Shown here in pieces: positions 24,454-33,169 of a stretch of DNA of 64,000 nucleotides. This DNA comes from Astrobacterium formosum (GTDB lineage Bacteria > Pseudomonadota > Alphaproteobacteria > Rhizobiales > Xanthobacteraceae). Each line of letters opens with the position of its first letter. Position 1 is the first letter of the stretch. The stretch lies in NCBI GenBank assembly GCA_030848545.1, contig JAVDCA010000002.1:248001-312000 (forward strand), in the 5' to 3' direction. Below the pieces are notes generated by a model. That model saw nothing but the letters and a program-made list of their open reading frames with translations. It was not told the DNA's origin and did not search any database. The translations under genes were made by a program, and so were the position numbers.

Positions 24454-25829
24454 CGTATTTCCTCCGGGTGTCGCGCCAGCCGCATCACGACCGCGAATCC
24501 GGCCGTGTCGCGTTCGCGGAATCCGAGATCGCCCCCATGGGCGGCGGCGACGGCGGCCGCGATGGCGAAGCCCAATCCGGACCCGGTCGGCGACGGCGAG
24601 CCGAAGCGGCGCACCACCTCCGGCCACGTCTGCTTGGGAATACCGGGGCCGTCGTCCTCCACTTCGATTTCCACCACGTCGCCGCACTCGCGCAATCGCA
24701 GCGCCAGCCGCGACGGCGCCCCGTGACGCAGCGCATTGTCGATGATGTTCTTGACGGCTTCCTTCAGGTTGACGGCGTCGCCGGCGATTTCCACCGGTTC
24801 CGATGGCAGCTCCAGGGTCGTGAGGACGTCGCGCCCCAGGGTTTCCGGCATGGCCTCGTGCAGCGCCCGGCGCACGGTCGCCACCACGTCGACGCGGCCG
24901 GGCGGAATGACGCCGGCGCGGTGGCGCACCATGGCATGACTCAGGAGCTGGTTGACGAAGCGGGACAGTTGGGCGGTGCGCACCTGCATGCGAGAGAGAT
25001 GATGCTGCCCCTGCGGGTCGTCGACCCGGTGGGAGAGAAGCTCGATCTGGGCATTGAGCGCCGTCAACGGCGTGCGGATCTGGTGGGCGGCGTCGGCGAT
25101 GAACTGCTGCATGAGGTCCATGCGCGCCTTGAGGCGGGAGATGAACACGTTGATGGCGGAAACGAACGGCTTCAATTCGCGCGGGGTCTCGATGGTGAGC
25201 GGCGAGACGTCGTTGGGATCGCGCTCGGCGAGCGCGGCGGCGAGCCGGCCGATGGGCTGAAGCGCGTAGCGGATCGCGAACACCGTTCCGCCCAGCGCCA
25301 GCACGCTCATCACCGCCAGCAGGATGGTGGCCCGCAGCGTCAGTTCGCGGGCGAGCACGGCGCGGGATTCGGTCGTCTGCGCCACCGTGATCTCGACCCG
25401 GCCGCCGACGGCCGGATCCGATACGATGCGCACGAGGCGCGCCAGCCGCACCGGCACGCCCTTGAAGGTGGCGTCGCGCACCGTCGGGCCGGCGCCCGCC
25501 GCAGCCGCGCCGTCGCGGTCGAGCCCGTCGTCGCCCGTGAGCGTCTCGCCGTGGGTGTCGGTGACCCGATAGAAGATGCGGTCGCGGGCCGACAGCGCCA
25601 GCAGTTCGAATGCCGATGCCGGCGGCTCGACCGTGAGTGCGCCGTCCTGCACCGTGACCGCCTCGGCGATCTGATAGGCGGCGCCCACCAGGAGCCGGTC
25701 ATAGGCCTGGTTGGCGGCTTCCAGGGCATAGTACCAGGCGGCCGCCCCGAGTGCGACGAGACCGGTCGTGAGCGCCGTCGAGACGAGAACGATCAACCGC
25801 GCGAAAATCGACGGTTCACGCTTGGGCAT
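24450..25829 (-). CDS. tctE: Sensor histidine kinase of the TctE type
   Basis: This membrane sensor of a two-component system has 459 residues. The first membrane helix is near residues 10-30. A periplasmic sensor region (about 35-165) follows, then a second helix (about 166-188), a HAMP-like linker and the kinase. The phosphorylated histidine is H249 in ADAAHQIRTPLTAL. The ATP site is shown by NIIDNALRHG, DDGPGIP and GSGLGFAIAAAVAAAHGG. It lies downstream of the response regulator gene, with a family A repeat between, and overlaps the binding-protein gene. Its position opposite tctCBA points to control of tricarboxylate uptake. Confidence 0.9.
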   Translation of the reverse strand: MPKREPSIFARLIVLVSTALTTGLVALGAAAWYYALEAANQAYDRLLVGAAYQIAEAVTVQDGALTVEPPASAFELLALSARDRIFYRVTDTHGETLTGDDGLDRDGAAAAGAGPTVRDATFKGVPVRLARLVRIVSDPAVGGRVEITVAQTTESRAVLARELTLRATILLAVMSVLALGGTVFAIRYALQPIGRLAAALAERDPNDVSPLTIETPRELKPFVSAINVFISRLKARMDLMQQFIADAAHQIRTPLTALNAQIELLSHRVDDPQGQHHLSRMQVRTAQLSRFVNQLLSHAMVRHRAGVIPPGRVDVVATVRRALHEAMPETLGRDVLTTLELPSEPVEIAGDAVNLKEAVKNIIDNALRHGAPSRLALRLRECGDVVEIEVEDDGPGIPKQTWPEVVRRFGSPSPTGSGLGFAIAAAVAAAHGGDLGFRERDTAGFAVVMRLARHPEEIR

Positions 25830-25874
25830 TTGACGGATGTCTCACTCTCGTCCGGGCAATCGCGTCATCCTCTC

Positions 25875-25994
25875 CGTCATTGCGAGGAGCAAAGCGAGGA
25901 AGCAATCCAGGAGCCCCGAAGAAAAGCCTGGACTGCTTCGTGGAGCCTGTCCTCGGGCCGGCCAGTGACCGCACCCGTGGGCCCGCAATGACGA
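25875..25994. repeat. Family A repeat, copy 2 (rearranged right half)
   Basis: The left half CGTCATTGCGAGGAGCAAAG with GAAGCAATCCAGG matches the family. The right half keeps CTGGACTGCTTCG and the terminal GCAATGACG but has an extra unrelated segment between. It lies between the response regulator and histidine kinase genes. Confidence 0.75.
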
Positions 25995-26004
25995 CGGGCT
26001 TGGT

Positions 26005-26679
26005 TCACGCCTGGCCATGGGGCAGCATCTGGTAGCCGAAGCCGCGCACGGTGACGATCTGGGCGCGCGCCCCCTCGAGCTTCTTGCGCAAGCGCCCCAC
26101 ATAGAGCTCGACCGCATTGACGTTGGGGGCCTCGTCGAAGCCGAAGAGATGGTCGAGCAGCTCCTCCTTGCCGAACACCCGCCCGGGGCGTGAGGCGAGG
26201 ATTTCCAGCAAGGTCAGTTCGCGGCGCTTGAGGTGCACCTCGCGCTCGCCGACCCGAACCGAGCGGCCGGAGCGGTCGATCACCACGTCGCCGCAGGCGA
26301 TCAGATTGGTGGCGTCGCCGTGGCGGCGGCGCATCAAGGCCCGCGCCCGCGCTTCGAGTTCACGGAAATCGAAGGGCTTGATGAGGTAGTCGTCGGCACC
26401 GAGGTCGAGGGCGCCGATGCGGTCTTCCACCTCGGAACGGGCGGTGAGCACCAAAACTGGTGTTTCACTACCATTACCCCGCAAATCCTGCAGGATCGAG
26501 AAGCCATTGCGGCCGGGCAGCATGATGTCGAGGATGATCAGGTCGAAGCTGGTCGATTCCAGGATACGGGAGGCTTCTTGGCCGTCGGTTTCCCAGTCGA
26601 CCGCGTGGCCGCCGCGCACAAAGCGCTCGACGATCGCCTCGCCGACATCGCGCGTGTCCTCGACGAGAAAAATACGCAT
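26005..26679 (-). CDS. tctD: OmpR-family response regulator of the TctD type
   Basis: The 224-residue product has a receiver domain (MRIFLVEDTRDVGEAIV) and a phospho-acceptor Asp in LIILDIMLPGRNG. The conserved Thr/Lys pair lies in VLTARSEVEDRI and DDYLIKPFDFREL. A winged-helix DNA-binding domain follows (LKRRELTLLEILASRPGRV and NAVELYVGRLRKKLE). The ATG at 26679 gives the normal start. It is transcribed away from tctC, so the shared 307-base region probably holds the sites it binds. Confidence 0.92.
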   Translation of the reverse strand: MRIFLVEDTRDVGEAIVERFVRGGHAVDWETDGQEASRILESTSFDLIILDIMLPGRNGFSILQDLRGNGSETPVLVLTARSEVEDRIGALDLGADDYLIKPFDFRELEARARALMRRRHGDATNLIACGDVVIDRSGRSVRVGEREVHLKRRELTLLEILASRPGRVFGKEELLDHLFGFDEAPNVNAVELYVGRLRKKLEGARAQIVTVRGFGYQMLPHGQA

Positions 26680-26932
26680 TGTGGCGCCGCCCGGTTCTAG
26701 ACAGGAGAATGACAGCAAGCCAGCCTAGCATCCGGCCGAAGTTCGGCAAAGGCGGCGTCGAGACTGTCGGGACGCGCCGGCTCCCCCCGTGCTGGTCAGC
26801 GTTTCCCTTCGTAATCGTCACTCACGTCCGTCATGTCGTGCTTCCCTTGCCCTGGGTGGTAGCGCTTGCGCGCGATTCCACCGTCCCCCGAGGGCATGCG
26901 ACACTGCGCGCGCCGGCCCATCCTCCGGCGTC

Positions 26933-26960
26933 GTTTCGGACATGATGTTTCGGACACGAT
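26933..26960 (+). promoter_or_regulatory. Tandem 14-base repeat upstream of tctC (possible regulator site)
   Basis: GTTTCGGACATGAT is followed at once by GTTTCGGACACGAT, 13 of 14 bases the same, ending 26 bases before the tctC ATG. OmpR-type regulators often bind tandem direct repeats, and the divergent tctD gene makes it a candidate ligand. The rest of the 26680-26986 gap shows no gene. Confidence 0.45.
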
Positions 26961-26986
26961 CGAACCAAAACCGGAGACACGAGGTC

Positions 26987-27976
26987 ATGACACAGTTGAT
27001 CCTGCGCACGGCCGCCCTTTGCGTCGGCGGCGTCATTGCGGCGGCGGCGGCAGTCGCGCCGGCGACGGCCTGGGAACCGAAAGGTCAGGGCGAATGCATC
27101 GCACCGTCCAATCCCGGCGGCGGCTGGGACATGACCTGTCGCACCACCTCGGCGGTTCTGCAGAAGACCGGCATGTTCAAGGAATCGATCTACGTCACCA
27201 ACATGCCGGGCGGCTCCGGCGCGGTCGCGATCGCCAACGTCATCACCAAGCGCAAGGGCGAGCCGAACCTGATCGTGGCCGCCTCCAATGCGCTCACCTT
27301 CACGGTGGCGCTCGGCCGCACGCCACACACCTACAAGGACATCATCCCGATCGCCCAGATCGGCGCCGAGATCGGCGGCTTCTTCGTCAGGGACGATTCC
27401 AAGTACAAGACGATCACCGACATCGTCAACGCGTTGAAGGCGGACATCAAGTCGGTGTCGTTCTCGGGTGGCTCCGCCCCCGGCGGCCAGGATCACATGA
27501 AGGCGGCGATGTTCGCCAAGGCGATCGGCGTCGACCCGACCAAGATCGTCTATGTGCCGTTCCAGGGCGGCGGCGAGGCGTTGACATCGGTGCTCGGCGG
27601 CCACACCCAGGTCGGCTCGCTCGACATTTCGGAAGCCACCGGCCAGCTCGAAGCCGGCAAGATCCGCGGCCTCGCCGTGCTGTCGGAAAAGCGCTCGACC
27701 AAGTTCCCCAACATTCCCACCGCCCTCGAACAGGGCGTGAAGGTGAACTACACCGTGTGGCGCGGCTTCTACATGGCGCCGGGCACGCCGGCTGACGCGG
27801 TGACGTGGTGGACCGACACGATGAAGAAGATGGTCGCGACACCGGAATGGAAGGCCGAAGCCGCCAAGGTCGGCATGGAGCCGATCTACCTGTTCGGCGA
27901 CGATTTCGCCAAGTTCGTCAACAAGGATGCCGACGAATCCCGCGCCCTCCTCAAGGAGCTCGGCTTCGTGAAGTGA
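26987..27976 (+). CDS. tctC: TctC-type tricarboxylate-binding protein
   Basis: This periplasmic binding protein of a tripartite tricarboxylate transporter has 329 residues. It has a signal peptide (AALCVGGVIAAAAAVAPATA), then IAPSNPGGGWDMTCRTTSA, the ligand-carboxylate loop region of the family. FSGGSAPGGQDHMKAAMF and YVPFQGGGEALTSVLGG follow. The start at 26987 follows GGAGACACGAGG. tctB begins 88 bases on, and the gap carries a strong hairpin. The extra sequence at the ligand loop differs from citrate binders, so the actual acid is open. Confidence 0.92.
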   Translation: MTQLILRTAALCVGGVIAAAAAVAPATAWEPKGQGECIAPSNPGGGWDMTCRTTSAVLQKTGMFKESIYVTNMPGGSGAVAIANVITKRKGEPNLIVAASNALTFTVALGRTPHTYKDIIPIAQIGAEIGGFFVRDDSKYKTITDIVNALKADIKSVSFSGGSAPGGQDHMKAAMFAKAIGVDPTKIVYVPFQGGGEALTSVLGGHTQVGSLDISEATGQLEAGKIRGLAVLSEKRSTKFPNIPTALEQGVKVNYTVWRGFYMAPGTPADAVTWWTDTMKKMVATPEWKAEAAKVGMEPIYLFGDDFAKFVNKDADESRALLKELGFVK

Positions 27977-27984
27977 TCGTCACC

Positions 27985-28012
27985 GGCGGTGCCCGTTTCG
28001 GCGGGCACCGCC
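27985..28012 (+). terminator. Intercistronic hairpin between tctC and tctB
   Basis: GGCGGTGCCCG and CGGGCACCGCC pair perfectly over 11 bases around TTTCGG. It begins 9 bases after the tctC stop and has no T run, so it may block 3' decay or attenuate rather than fully terminate. That would leave more binding protein than membrane subunits. Confidence 0.65.
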
Positions 28013-28064
28013 GCCTCAGCGGCGGCCCGAACGATCGCCGTGACCTTCGGCCGGAGGATTTCCG

Positions 28065-28592
28065 TTGGATATTCTGAAGCAGTTCGTGACCCGCACGCGC
28101 ATCGAAGGCGTGGTGATTCTTTCGGTGGCGCTGGCCTATCTGTGGGAAGCCCACAACGTTCCCGAATTCTACCAGATTCCGGGCGTGCCCGGACCGACGA
28201 CCTTTCCCTATCTGCTCGGCTTGGTGTTCGCCGCTTGCGGCGCATGGCTGTTGATCTCGCCGAAGGATCTTTGGAGGATGTGGTCGAAGCCGGCGGAAGC
28301 CGTTGCGGCGCCGGCACCGGCCGGACCGGGCCTCGGAAGTCGCATTGCCTCCCATTGGCACCTGATCGCCATGTGGGCGGTCGTGCTCGCCTATCTGTGG
28401 TTCATGCCGGACATCGGCTTCCCGGTGGCGACCTTCCTGCTCCTGTTCACCTTCTTCTACCTGCTCGGCGAAACGCGCTGGCACATCGTGCTCGCTTTGT
28501 CGCTGACCGTGACGGTGGTGGTCTACGTCAGCTTCAAGATGGGCTTGAATGTCCGTCTGCCGCTCGGCGTGCTTGAATTCCTGGTCAAGTAG
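28065..28592 (+). CDS. tctB: TctB-type small membrane subunit
   Basis: This is the small integral membrane subunit of the tripartite tricarboxylate transporter, 175 residues with about four hydrophobic segments. These include VVILSVALAYLWEA, GLVFAACGAWLLISP, WAVVLAYLWFMPDI and FLLLFTFFYLLGE. The TTG start at 28065 follows GGAGG by 7 bases and gives the normal N-terminus. tctA follows after 10 bases, so the two are cotranslated. Its sequence is poorly conserved in the family; the call rests on size, topology and position. Confidence 0.88.
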   Translation: MDILKQFVTRTRIEGVVILSVALAYLWEAHNVPEFYQIPGVPGPTTFPYLLGLVFAACGAWLLISPKDLWRMWSKPAEAVAAPAPAGPGLGSRIASHWHLIAMWAVVLAYLWFMPDIGFPVATFLLLFTFFYLLGETRWHIVLALSLTVTVVVYVSFKMGLNVRLPLGVLEFLVK

Positions 28593-28602
28593 GGCGACGC
28601 AC

Positions 28603-30111
28603 ATGTTCGAACATCTCATCAACGGCTTTGCCGTCGCCCTGATGCCCTACAACCTGATGATCGCGCTCGCCGGCTGTCTGGTCGGCACGCTGATCGGCGT
28701 CTTGCCGGGCCTGGGACCAACCGCGACGCTGGCCATGCTCATCCCGCTCGTCTTCTCGATGCCGCCGGCGACCGCGCTGATTCTCCTGACATCCGTCTAT
28801 TACGGCTCGATGTATGGCGGCTCGACCACCTCGATCCTGGTCAACATTCCGGGCGAATCGGCGTCCGTGATCACCACCATCGACGGCCACAAGATGGCCA
28901 TGCAGGGCCGCGCCGGCCCGGCGCTCGCCATCGCCGCCATCGGCTCGTTCATCGCCGGCACCTTCGCGGTCGCCATGCTGACCCTGGTCGGCAAGCCGAT
29001 CGCCACCTACTCCTTGTATTTCGGACCGGCCGAGTTCTTCTCGCTGATGCTGTTCGGCCTGTGCACGGTGGCGAGTCTGACCGGCGGCAACGTGATGAAA
29101 TCGATCGTCTCCACCTGCTTCGGCCTGATGATCGCCACCGTCGGCATCGACCTCGTGTCGGGGGCGGCGCGCTTCACCTTCGGCAACCCGTTCCTGCAGG
29201 ACGGCGTCGACTTCGTCGTCATCGCCATCGGCATGTTCGCCTTGACCGAAGTGGTGGTGACCGCGCGCGAGGTGCGCTCGGGCGTGCGCGCCGAGATCGT
29301 CGAGCCGAAGGGCCTGTTCGTGAAGTGGTCGGAGTTCGTCTACTCGCTGCCGTCGATCGGGCGCGGCACCGTATTCGGATTCCTGGTCGGCATGCTGCCG
29401 GGCGCCGGCGCGACGCTGTCGACCTTCATTGCCTACAATCTGGAAAAGCGCCTGTGCAAGAACCCGGAACGCCTCGGCACCGGCGACATCCGCGGCGTCG
29501 CCTGTCCGGAGGCCGCCAACAATGCGGCGAGCGGCGCCTCGCTGGTGCCGCTCTTGACGCTCGGCCTGCCCGGCGGCGGCGCCACCGCCGTCATGCTCGG
29601 CGCCCTGATGATGCTCGACATCACCCCCGGACCGCTGATGTTCGAAAAGCACGGCGCCATGCTGTGGGCGCTGATCGCGTCGATGTATGTCGGCAACGCC
29701 CTGCTGCTCGTCCTCAACTGGCCGCTGGTCAACATCTTCGCCCGCGTCATGCGGGTGCCGGCCAAGTACCTGATGCCGATTGTGCTGGTGATCTCCACCA
29801 TCGGGGTTTGGTCGCTCAGCTACTCGGCGGTCGATCTGGTGCTCACCGGCGCCGCCGGCCTGCTCGGTTTCTACATGCGCATCAACAAGTACCCGGTCGA
29901 GCCGTTGATCCTCGGCCTCATCCTCGGCGGCAAGATGGAGCAGGCCTATCGTCAGGCGCTGATCATCTCCAACGGCTCGAATTCGATCTTCGTCGAAAAG
30001 CCGATCTCGCTGGTGCTGCTGGGGCTGGCGCTGCTGTTCCTGTTCCTGCCGATGATCCTGAAGAAGTCGCAGCAGTTCAACGCCGCGCGCGAAACCGCAC
30101 AGGCGAGCTGA
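28603..30111 (+). CDS. tctA: TctA-type large membrane subunit
   Basis: This is the large transport subunit of the tripartite tricarboxylate transporter, 502 residues and about twelve membrane segments. Family motifs are GCLVGTLIGVLPGLGPTATL, YYGSMYGGSTTSILVNIPGE, FLVGMLPGAGATLSTFIAY and PEAANNAASGASLVPLLTLG. LPGGGATAVMLGALM follows. It uses an ion gradient to import the acid delivered by TctC. The ATG at 28603 lies 10 bases after the tctB stop. A family A repeat follows the gene. Confidence 0.95.
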   Translation: MFEHLINGFAVALMPYNLMIALAGCLVGTLIGVLPGLGPTATLAMLIPLVFSMPPATALILLTSVYYGSMYGGSTTSILVNIPGESASVITTIDGHKMAMQGRAGPALAIAAIGSFIAGTFAVAMLTLVGKPIATYSLYFGPAEFFSLMLFGLCTVASLTGGNVMKSIVSTCFGLMIATVGIDLVSGAARFTFGNPFLQDGVDFVVIAIGMFALTEVVVTAREVRSGVRAEIVEPKGLFVKWSEFVYSLPSIGRGTVFGFLVGMLPGAGATLSTFIAYNLEKRLCKNPERLGTGDIRGVACPEAANNAASGASLVPLLTLGLPGGGATAVMLGALMMLDITPGPLMFEKHGAMLWALIASMYVGNALLLVLNWPLVNIFARVMRVPAKYLMPIVLVISTIGVWSLSYSAVDLVLTGAAGLLGFYMRINKYPVEPLILGLILGGKMEQAYRQALIISNGSNSIFVEKPISLVLLGLALLFLFLPMILKKSQQFNAARETAQAS

Positions 30112-30123
30112 CCGGAAAGTACC

Positions 30124-30209
30124 CGTCATTGCGAGCGAAGCGAAGCAATCCAGGGGCCGCGAAGGAAGAGCTGGATCGCTTCGTCGCCTTCGCCTCCTCG
30201 CGATGACGG
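30124..30209. repeat. Family A repeat, copy 3 (after tctA)
   Basis: CGTCATTGCGAGCGAAGCGA with AGCAATCCAGG is mirrored by GCTGGATCGCTTCGTCGCC and CGCGATGACG. It lies between the convergent tctA and dapB genes. Confidence 0.85.
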
Positions 30210-30278
30210 ATTCATCCCGCCCGGGTCGGCCTGCGGCCGGTGCCTGACTCGCAATGATGAAGCAAAGCGGATGTGCGA

Positions 30279-31094
30279 TCAGCCGTCCGTGAACCCGAGC
30301 ACGTCGGCCATGGAATAGAGCCCGGGCTTCTTGTCCCTGGCCCATTTCGCCGCCTTGACGGCGCCGCGGGCGAAGATCATGCGGTCCTCGGCCTTGTGGA
30401 CGAGTTCGACGCGCTCGGCCGGCCCCGCGAAGATCACCGCGTGCTCGCCCACCACCGTGCCGCCGCGCAGGCTCGCAAAGCCGATGTCACCGGCGCGGCG
30501 CGCGCCGGTGTGGCCGTCGCGCACCCGCACGGAGCGCTCGGTGAGCGCCACCTGCCGGCCCGCGGCCGCCGCCCGGCCGAACATCAGCGCGGTGCCGGAC
30601 GGTGCGTCGACCTTCTTGTTGTGGTGCATTTCCAGGATTTCGATGTCGAAATCCTCGTCGAGCTTCTCGGCGACCTGCTTGATCAGGGCGGCGAGAAGGT
30701 TGACGCCCAGGCTCATATTGCCGGATTTGACCACCACGGCGCGCTCGGCCGCGACGGCGATCAGCCGGTCGTCTTCGGGCGAGCAACCGGTGGTGCCGAT
30801 GACGTGGAGGAGGCCGCGCGTCGCCACCAGTTCCGCATAGGCCACGGAAGCGGCCGGAATGGTGAAGTCGAGCACGCCGTCGGCGGCATCGAGAAGCGAG
30901 GCCGGATCGTCGGAGATGACGACGCCGTTGGGGCCGAGCCCCGCGAGCTCGCCGACGTCGCGCCCGATGGCCGCCGAGCCTTTGGCATCGACGGCGCCCA
31001 CCAGGACGACACCGTCGGCTTCGGTGACCGCCTTGACGAGGTTACGGCCCATGCGCCCGCCGGCACCGGCCACGATCAGCCGCAGGTCGGACAT
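30279..31094 (-). CDS. dapB: 4-hydroxy-tetrahydrodipicolinate reductase
   Basis: DapB reduces the product of DapA with NAD(P)H in lysine and meso-diaminopimelate synthesis. The 271-residue product has the nucleotide-binding start [24 protein letters not shown], the active-site [16 protein letters not shown] and [13 protein letters not shown] at the end. The ATG at 31094 gives [10 protein letters not shown], the normal start; a family B repeat lies just upstream. In related genomes it sits in the same neighbourhood as dnaKJ, pmtA and pyrF. Confidence 0.96.
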   Translation of the reverse strand: MSDLRLIVAGAGGRMGRNLVKAVTEADGVVLVGAVDAKGSAAIGRDVGELAGLGPNGVVISDDPASLLDAADGVLDFTIPAASVAYAELVATRGLLHVIGTTGCSPEDDRLIAVAAERAVVVKSGNMSLGVNLLAALIKQVAEKLDEDFDIEILEMHHNKKVDAPSGTALMFGRAAAAGRQVALTERSVRVRDGHTGARRAGDIGFASLRGGTVVGEHAVIFAGPAERVELVHKAEDRMIFARGAVKAAKWARDKKPGLYSMADVLGFTDG

Positions 31095-31118
31095 TGAGTG
31101 CTCCATCTCGGTTGGATC

Positions 31119-31270
31119 TCATGGTGCGGAGCGCTCCTTCGGGAGCGCGTCTCGAATGCAAGTCGAGCTTGCCCGACTTGCGGCACCATGGGGTTGAAGT
31201 CGGACAGGCCCGACTTCAGGTGACCACGTCCCTGGAGACGGGCGCTTGCGCGCCCTTCCTCGGGATGAGG
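31119..31270. repeat. Family B repeat, copy 3 (diverged)
   Basis: GGAGCGCGTCTCGAATGCAA and GGAGACGGGCGCTTGCGCGC with CTTCCTCGGGATGAGG match the family arms. The centre contains another dyad, CCCGACTTGCGGCACCATGG with GAAGTCGGACAGGCCCGAC. It lies between dapB and the DUF1330 gene. Confidence 0.7.
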
Positions 31271-31298
31271 ACAGTCGGGATTCATCGACGACCGGCCT

Positions 31299-31598
31299 TC
31301 ACGGCTGGGCGCCCTCGTAACCCTCGGCGATGATGAGGTCGACCTCGCAGCTCTTCTTGAGGAACTGGGTCGCGTCCTGGTATTCGGGCGAATCGAAACA
31401 GGCGAGCGCCGCCGCGTGGGTGGGGAATTCGAGCACCACGTTGTGCTGGCGGGAGGTCCCGAACATGCTCTTGGCGCCGCCACGCACGATGAACTTGCCG
31501 CCGTATTTGGCGAACGCGACGGCGTTGCGCTTGCGATACTCGTCGTAACCCGCCTGGTCGTTCACCGTCACGCGGGCGATCCAGTAGCCTTTGGGCAT
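31299..31598 (-). CDS. DUF1330-family protein
   Basis: The 99-residue product belongs to a small family with a dimeric ferredoxin-like fold of unknown activity. It shows the typical start GYWIARVTVNDQAGYDEYRK, the central FIVRGGAKS, and VVLEFPTHAAALACFDSPEYQ. The start follows GAAGGAG. It lies between dapB and pyrF, both on the same strand, and both gaps carry palindromic repeats. Function is not known. Confidence 0.9.
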   Translation of the reverse strand: MPKGYWIARVTVNDQAGYDEYRKRNAVAFAKYGGKFIVRGGAKSMFGTSRQHNVVLEFPTHAAALACFDSPEYQDATQFLKKSCEVDLIIAEGYEGAQP

Positions 31599-31620
31599 GT
31601 GATGCTCCTTCGATCAATGC

Positions 31621-31704
31621 CGTCATTGCGAGGAGCGAAGCGACGGAGCAATCCAGTTCTTTGCTGCGCGGCCCCTGGATTGCCTCGCTCCGCTCGCAAT
31701 GACG
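31621..31704. repeat. Family A repeat, copy 4 (between DUF1330 gene and pyrF)
   Basis: CGTCATTGCGAGGAGCGAAG with GGAGCAATCCAG is mirrored by CCCTGGATTGCCTCGCTCC and GCTCGCAATGACG. Confidence 0.88.
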
Positions 31705-31715
31705 AGGACTGAGTT

Positions 31716-32411
31716 TTACGGCTTCGCGGCCGCGATCTCGGCGATGATCTGGTCCGCCGCCGCCTTGGGGTCGACGGCCTCGAGAATCGGGCGGCCGACC
31801 ACCAGATAGTCGGCGCCGGCTGCGATGGCGGCTTTCGGGGTCATGATCCGTTTCTGGTCGCCCGAACTGGCGCCGGCCGGGCGGATGCCGGGCGTCACCA
31901 GCAGGCGCTCGGGACCCACGATGGTGCGCAGCCTTGCGGCTTCCGCGGCCGAGCAGATCAGGCCGTCGACGCCGATGTCGCGGGCCTGGGCGGCGCGCTC
32001 GGCGGCAAGTTCGGCCACCGTGAAGTCGTAACCCGCAGCCGCCAGGTCGGCGTCGTCATAGGAGGTCAGGACCGTGACGGCGAGGATGCGCAGACTGTCG
32101 CCGCGGGCTTCGACCGCGGCATGCATGGTCTGCGGATAGGCGTGCACGGTGAGAAAGTTCACCCCCATACGGGCGACGTTCTCGACGCCCCTCGCAACCG
32201 TGTTGCCGATGTCGTGCAGCTTGAGATCGAGGAAGACGTGATAGCCCGCCTGGGCGAGCGATTCGGCGAAATCGAGCCCGCCCTTGGAATAGGCGAGCTG
32301 ATAGCCGACCTTGTAGAAGGTGACGCTTTCCTCGAGACGCTCCACCATCACCTCGGCGGCCGCCACGGTGGGGACGTCGAGGGCCAGGATCAGCCGGTTG
32401 CGCGGGTCCAT
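31716..32411 (-). CDS. pyrF: Orotidine 5'-phosphate decarboxylase
   Basis: PyrF converts OMP to UMP, the last step of de novo pyrimidine synthesis. The 231-residue product has [20 protein letters not shown], the catalytic Lys/Asp array in [17 protein letters not shown], and [30 protein letters not shown] follows. The ATG at 32411 is preferred to a TTG one codon upstream; GGAGGAG lies 8 bases before it. The start shares a base with the stop of the flavin reductase gene (TGATG), so the two are coupled. Confidence 0.96.
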   Translation of the reverse strand: MDPRNRLILALDVPTVAAAEVMVERLEESVTFYKVGYQLAYSKGGLDFAESLAQAGYHVFLDLKLHDIGNTVARGVENVARMGVNFLTVHAYPQTMHAAVEARGDSLRILAVTVLTSYDDADLAAAGYDFTVAELAAERAAQARDIGVDGLICSAAEAARLRTIVGPERLLVTPGIRPAGASSGDQKRIMTPKAAIAAGADYLVVGRPILEAVDPKAAADQIIAEIAAAKP

Positions 32412-33010
32412 CAACGTTCTCCTCCGGTCATGGACAGTTGCCGGGCGGTCTCGACCAGTCGCTCCAGGACCGTCCGTAGCGCCCGCATGGTGCGCTCGTC
32501 GCGCAGCGTATCGTCATCCTCGAATGCGCTCGCCGCCTCGCGAACCGCCACCTGCTCGGGCAGCACCGTGGCGCCGCAGCCCAGTTCGAGGATCTGGCGC
32601 AGCGCCATCAGGGAACGATAGCCCCCGAGACTGCCGTTGGAGGCGGCCCCGAGGGCAAAGACGCGCCGCTTGTAGGCGGCGAGCGGGACTTCGTTGCCCT
32701 CGCGCACCCGCGACACCCAGTCGAGCGTGTTCTTCAGGAGCGGCGTCACCGAAGCGTTGTATTCCGGACTGGCGATGAAGATGCCGCGATGGGCAAGAAA
32801 CATGCGCTTGAGCTTGACGGCGTTCTCGGGCGCCCCCGAGGCCTTCTCCAGGTCGGCGTCGTAGAGCGGCAGCGGGTAGTCGACGAGCGAAATACGGGTG
32901 ACGTCGACGTCGGCGAGCGCGAGCTCCTTGACGGCCAGCGCCGCCAACCGGGCGTTGAACGAACCGGTGCGGATCGAGCCGGCGAAAACGAGGATTTTCG
33001 GTGCCGCCAT
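32411..33010 (-). CDS. NADPH-dependent FMN reductase
   Basis: This flavodoxin-like enzyme of 199 residues reduces flavins, quinones or azo compounds in the cytoplasm. Motifs are [15 protein letters not shown] (FMN phosphate loop), the conserved [18 protein letters not shown], and [15 protein letters not shown]. Its stop overlaps the pyrF start by one base. A family A repeat lies between its promoter region and pmtA. The physiological substrate is unknown. Confidence 0.92.
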   Translation of the reverse strand: MAAPKILVFAGSIRTGSFNARLAALAVKELALADVDVTRISLVDYPLPLYDADLEKASGAPENAVKLKRMFLAHRGIFIASPEYNASVTPLLKNTLDWVSRVREGNEVPLAAYKRRVFALGAASNGSLGGYRSLMALRQILELGCGATVLPEQVAVREAASAFEDDDTLRDERTMRALRTVLERLVETARQLSMTGGER

Positions 33011-33078
33011 GGAAGCCCCACTTTGCTCTCAGGCTCTTATACGGCGCGACGCGAGCCCGGAACAGGGCCTGCCCGCCC

Positions 33079-33163
33079 CGTCATTACGAGCCGGCGAAGC
33101 CGACGAAGCAAACCAGGGCCCTGTAGGGGGCCCTGGTTTGCTTCGCTTCGCTCGCAATGACGG
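33079..33163. repeat. Family A repeat, copy 5 (before pmtA in the minus direction)
   Basis: CGTCATTACGAGCCGGCGAA and GCAAACCAGGGCCC are mirrored by GGGCCCTGGTTTGCTTCGC and GCTCGCAATGACGG. The central GGGCCCTGTAGGGGGCCC forms a further dyad. Confidence 0.88.
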
Positions 33164-33169
33164 GAAAAA

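Noticed and set aside
30124-33163. CRISPR-like spacing of family A repeats
   Set aside because: Copies are kilobases apart with genes between them, and each is a palindrome rather than a repeat-spacer unit.
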